Of a DNA stretch of 64,000 nt, positions 63,134 to 64,000 are shown piece by piece (the stretch's first letter is position 1; the number at the start of each line of letters is the position of its first letter). Below the pieces are notes generated by a model, which had not been told where the DNA came from, did not search any database, and was given only the letters and a program-made list of their open reading frames with translations. The stretch lies in assembly GCA_000471045.1 (NCBI GenBank), contig KI301992.1:626606-690605 (forward strand). Reading direction: 5' to 3'. This stretch comes from an actinobacterium LLX17. Its GTDB lineage: Bacteria; Actinomycetota; Actinomycetes; Propionibacteriales; Nocardioidaceae. The position numbers were made by a program, and so were the translations under genes.

Positions 63134-63792
63134 TGGGCCTCTGCGGCCTCGACGACCCTCGTCTCAGCCTCCTCGGCCTGCTCCTCGTCGATCCGCTTCT
63201 TGACCCGGCCGAGCCCGGGCACCTTCGCGAGCATCTCGTTGAGCTCCTCGATCAGGTCGAGCATGTCGTGGATGTCGGGGGCGACCGTGCCGAGCCCGGC
63301 CATCATCGGCAGGACGTCGGTCTCGAGCCGCTTCATCAGGACGGGGGCCTGGTCGATCATCTCGATGATCGCGTCGACCTCCGTGACGTCGGTCGTGCTG
63401 GCCAGCCGCTCGAGCATGGGCTGCAGCTTCTCGAGCGACGGAGCGAAGCCGTCGACCAGTCGCTCGGTGCGCTCGAGGGTCGGCTCGACGCTGCCGATGG
63501 TCCCGGCTGCCCGCACGACGAGGGCGTTGGCGTCGTCGAGCGTCTTGCCGGTGCTGGAGATCGACTCGTCGGCCGTCTTGACCGTCTCCCGGGTCTGGCG
63601 GACGACCTCGTCGGCGTCCTGCCGGGTCCGGTCGATGTCGTCGACGAGCTGGTGGGCCCGCTTGACGAGGGCCTCGGCGTCGTCGAGCAGGTCGAGGATC
63701 CGGGGGAGCGCTCCGACGAGCTGCGCCACGAGGGCGGGACCCCCGGCGGCGAGCGCGAGGGCATCGCGAGGATCGGGGATCGGCAGTCGCAT
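63106..63792 (-). CDS. Long helical heptad-repeat protein
   Basis: The 228-residue protein starts at ATG 63792 (MRLPIPDPRDALALAAGGPA). It is nearly all helix with 11/7-residue repeats (IDRTRQDADEVVRQTRETVK, LDDANALVVRAAGTIGSVEP), like MCP-type coils and the smaller 42558-42875 protein. Function unknown; a membrane-associated scaffold is possible. Confidence 0.7.
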   Translation of the reverse strand: MRLPIPDPRDALALAAGGPALVAQLVGALPRILDLLDDAEALVKRAHQLVDDIDRTRQDADEVVRQTRETVKTADESISSTGKTLDDANALVVRAAGTIGSVEPTLERTERLVDGFAPSLEKLQPMLERLASTTDVTEVDAIIEMIDQAPVLMKRLETDVLPMMAGLGTVAPDIHDMLDLIEELNEMLAKVPGLGRVKKRIDEEQAEEAETRVVEAAEAHQEPSGRAG

Positions 63793-63865
63793 CTGCTCAC
63801 GGTAGCCAGCGGACCCGCACCCCGCCCCTCGGGACGGCGGCACGGACACACGTGCGGAGCTTCGG

Positions 63866-63939
63866 TAGGGAGGGCGGGGCTCGAACCCGCGACCCAGGGA
63901 TTATGAGTCCCCTGCTCTGACCGGCTGAGCTACCTCCCC
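63866..63939 (-). tRNA. tRNA-Met(CAT), elongator type
   Basis: 74 bases. Acceptor GGGGAGG/CCTCCCT (first pair G-U), discriminator A. The anticodon loop CTCATAA gives CAT. The acceptor has no C1-A72 mismatch, so it is not the initiator. A tRNA-Ile2 (lysidine) identity is less likely from the loop. Confidence 0.85.
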
Positions 63940-63984
63940 GGGTCGAACCAGCCTAGCGCCGCAGGAGTCGGCAGACTGGACCCC

Positions 63985-64000
63985 ATGGCAGCGACGAAGC
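63985..64000 (+). CDS. Start of a gene running out of the window
   Basis: ATG 63985 reads MAATK and continues beyond the end. CAGACT is seven bases upstream, matching the leaderless pattern of this genome. Product unknown. Confidence 0.35.

Noticed and set aside
63866-63939. Initiator tRNA-Met or tRNA-Ile2
   Set aside because: A G-U first pair, not C-A, rules out the initiator; the loop CTCATAA is typical of elongator Met, although tRNA-Ile2 with the CAT anticodon cannot be excluded from sequence alone.

Overview
The window is a stretch of chromosome from a high-GC Gram-positive bacterium. Family-level gene content (LeuA with an actinobacterial LEU leader, IclR-type LtbR/NdgR beside leuCD, a Bcp peroxiredoxin, an AdaA-AlkA fusion next to ogt, a transglutaminase with MoxR and DUF58 genes, class F sortase, very frequent leaderless promoters and GTG starts) points to the Actinomycetota. 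The extragenic repeat style is compatible with Nocardioidaceae (Aeromicrobium- or Nocardioides-like), but the genus is an inference. I see no prophage, insertion sequence, CRISPR array or rRNA operon. Nearly all of the window is ordinary chromosomal backbone.

Layout. 1-3.5 kb: end of a MoxR-type ATPase gene, then DUF58 and transglutaminase genes. 3.5-6.4 kb: redox genes (MerR regulator, thioredoxin-reductase-like flavoprotein, flavodoxin-fold protein, Xi-class GST). 6.4-8.3 kb: leuA with its leader peptide and pseudoknot. 8.3-16 kb: ABC exporter, a secreted lysozyme-like protein, dapD, trmL, tRNA-Leu, bcp, a DUF3618/GroES-like/FUSC cluster and a serine hydrolase. 16-20.5 kb: a tiny cistron with its own terminator, a 93-residue orphan, and a three-gene operon that reads as L-lysine degradation through 2-aminoadipate. 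20.5-27 kb: thioesterase, VOC protein, quinone oxidoreductase, recO, uppS, FAH-family hydrolase, gltX, thioesterase. 27-27.4 kb: tRNA-Gln and two tRNA-Glu genes. 27.5-32 kb: small proteins, SRPBCC, SDR, a phytoene-desaturase-like flavoprotein and an Imm-5-like protein. 32-36 kb: hsp20/hspR-like pair, NYN-LOTUS protein, adaA-alkA and ogt. 36-39.2 kb: class F sortase, CHRD-domain substrate, ECF sigma/anti-sigma pair, SAP-domain protein. 39.2-42.5 kb: ltbR, leuC, leuD. 42.5-48.2 kb: plsC, gpsA, a cystathionine lyase-like gene, ddl, thiL. 48-64 kb: amidase, rpmB, DAK2 protein, recG, rsmD, coaD, dinB, yceD, rpmF, rnc, mutM, dgt, dnaG, a short sigma factor whose frame runs into tRNA-Asn, a DUF488 gene, a coiled-coil protein and tRNA-Met.

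How the genes work together. Leucine synthesis is split into two loci, leuA under leader control and leuCD next to their likely repressor. Lysine appears both made (dapD) and degraded (the 16.7-20.5 kb operon). The most interesting non-routine signals are the lysine operon and the odd small cistron in front of it, a 27-codon coupling ORF whose 3' half folds over the next start codon (29.7 kb), the sigma-factor frame that ends inside tRNA-Asn (62.4 kb), the LEU pseudoknot with back-to-back promoters (6.4 kb), an unusual HspR-type operator (32.5 kb), and several sequence-distinct extragenic palindromes.
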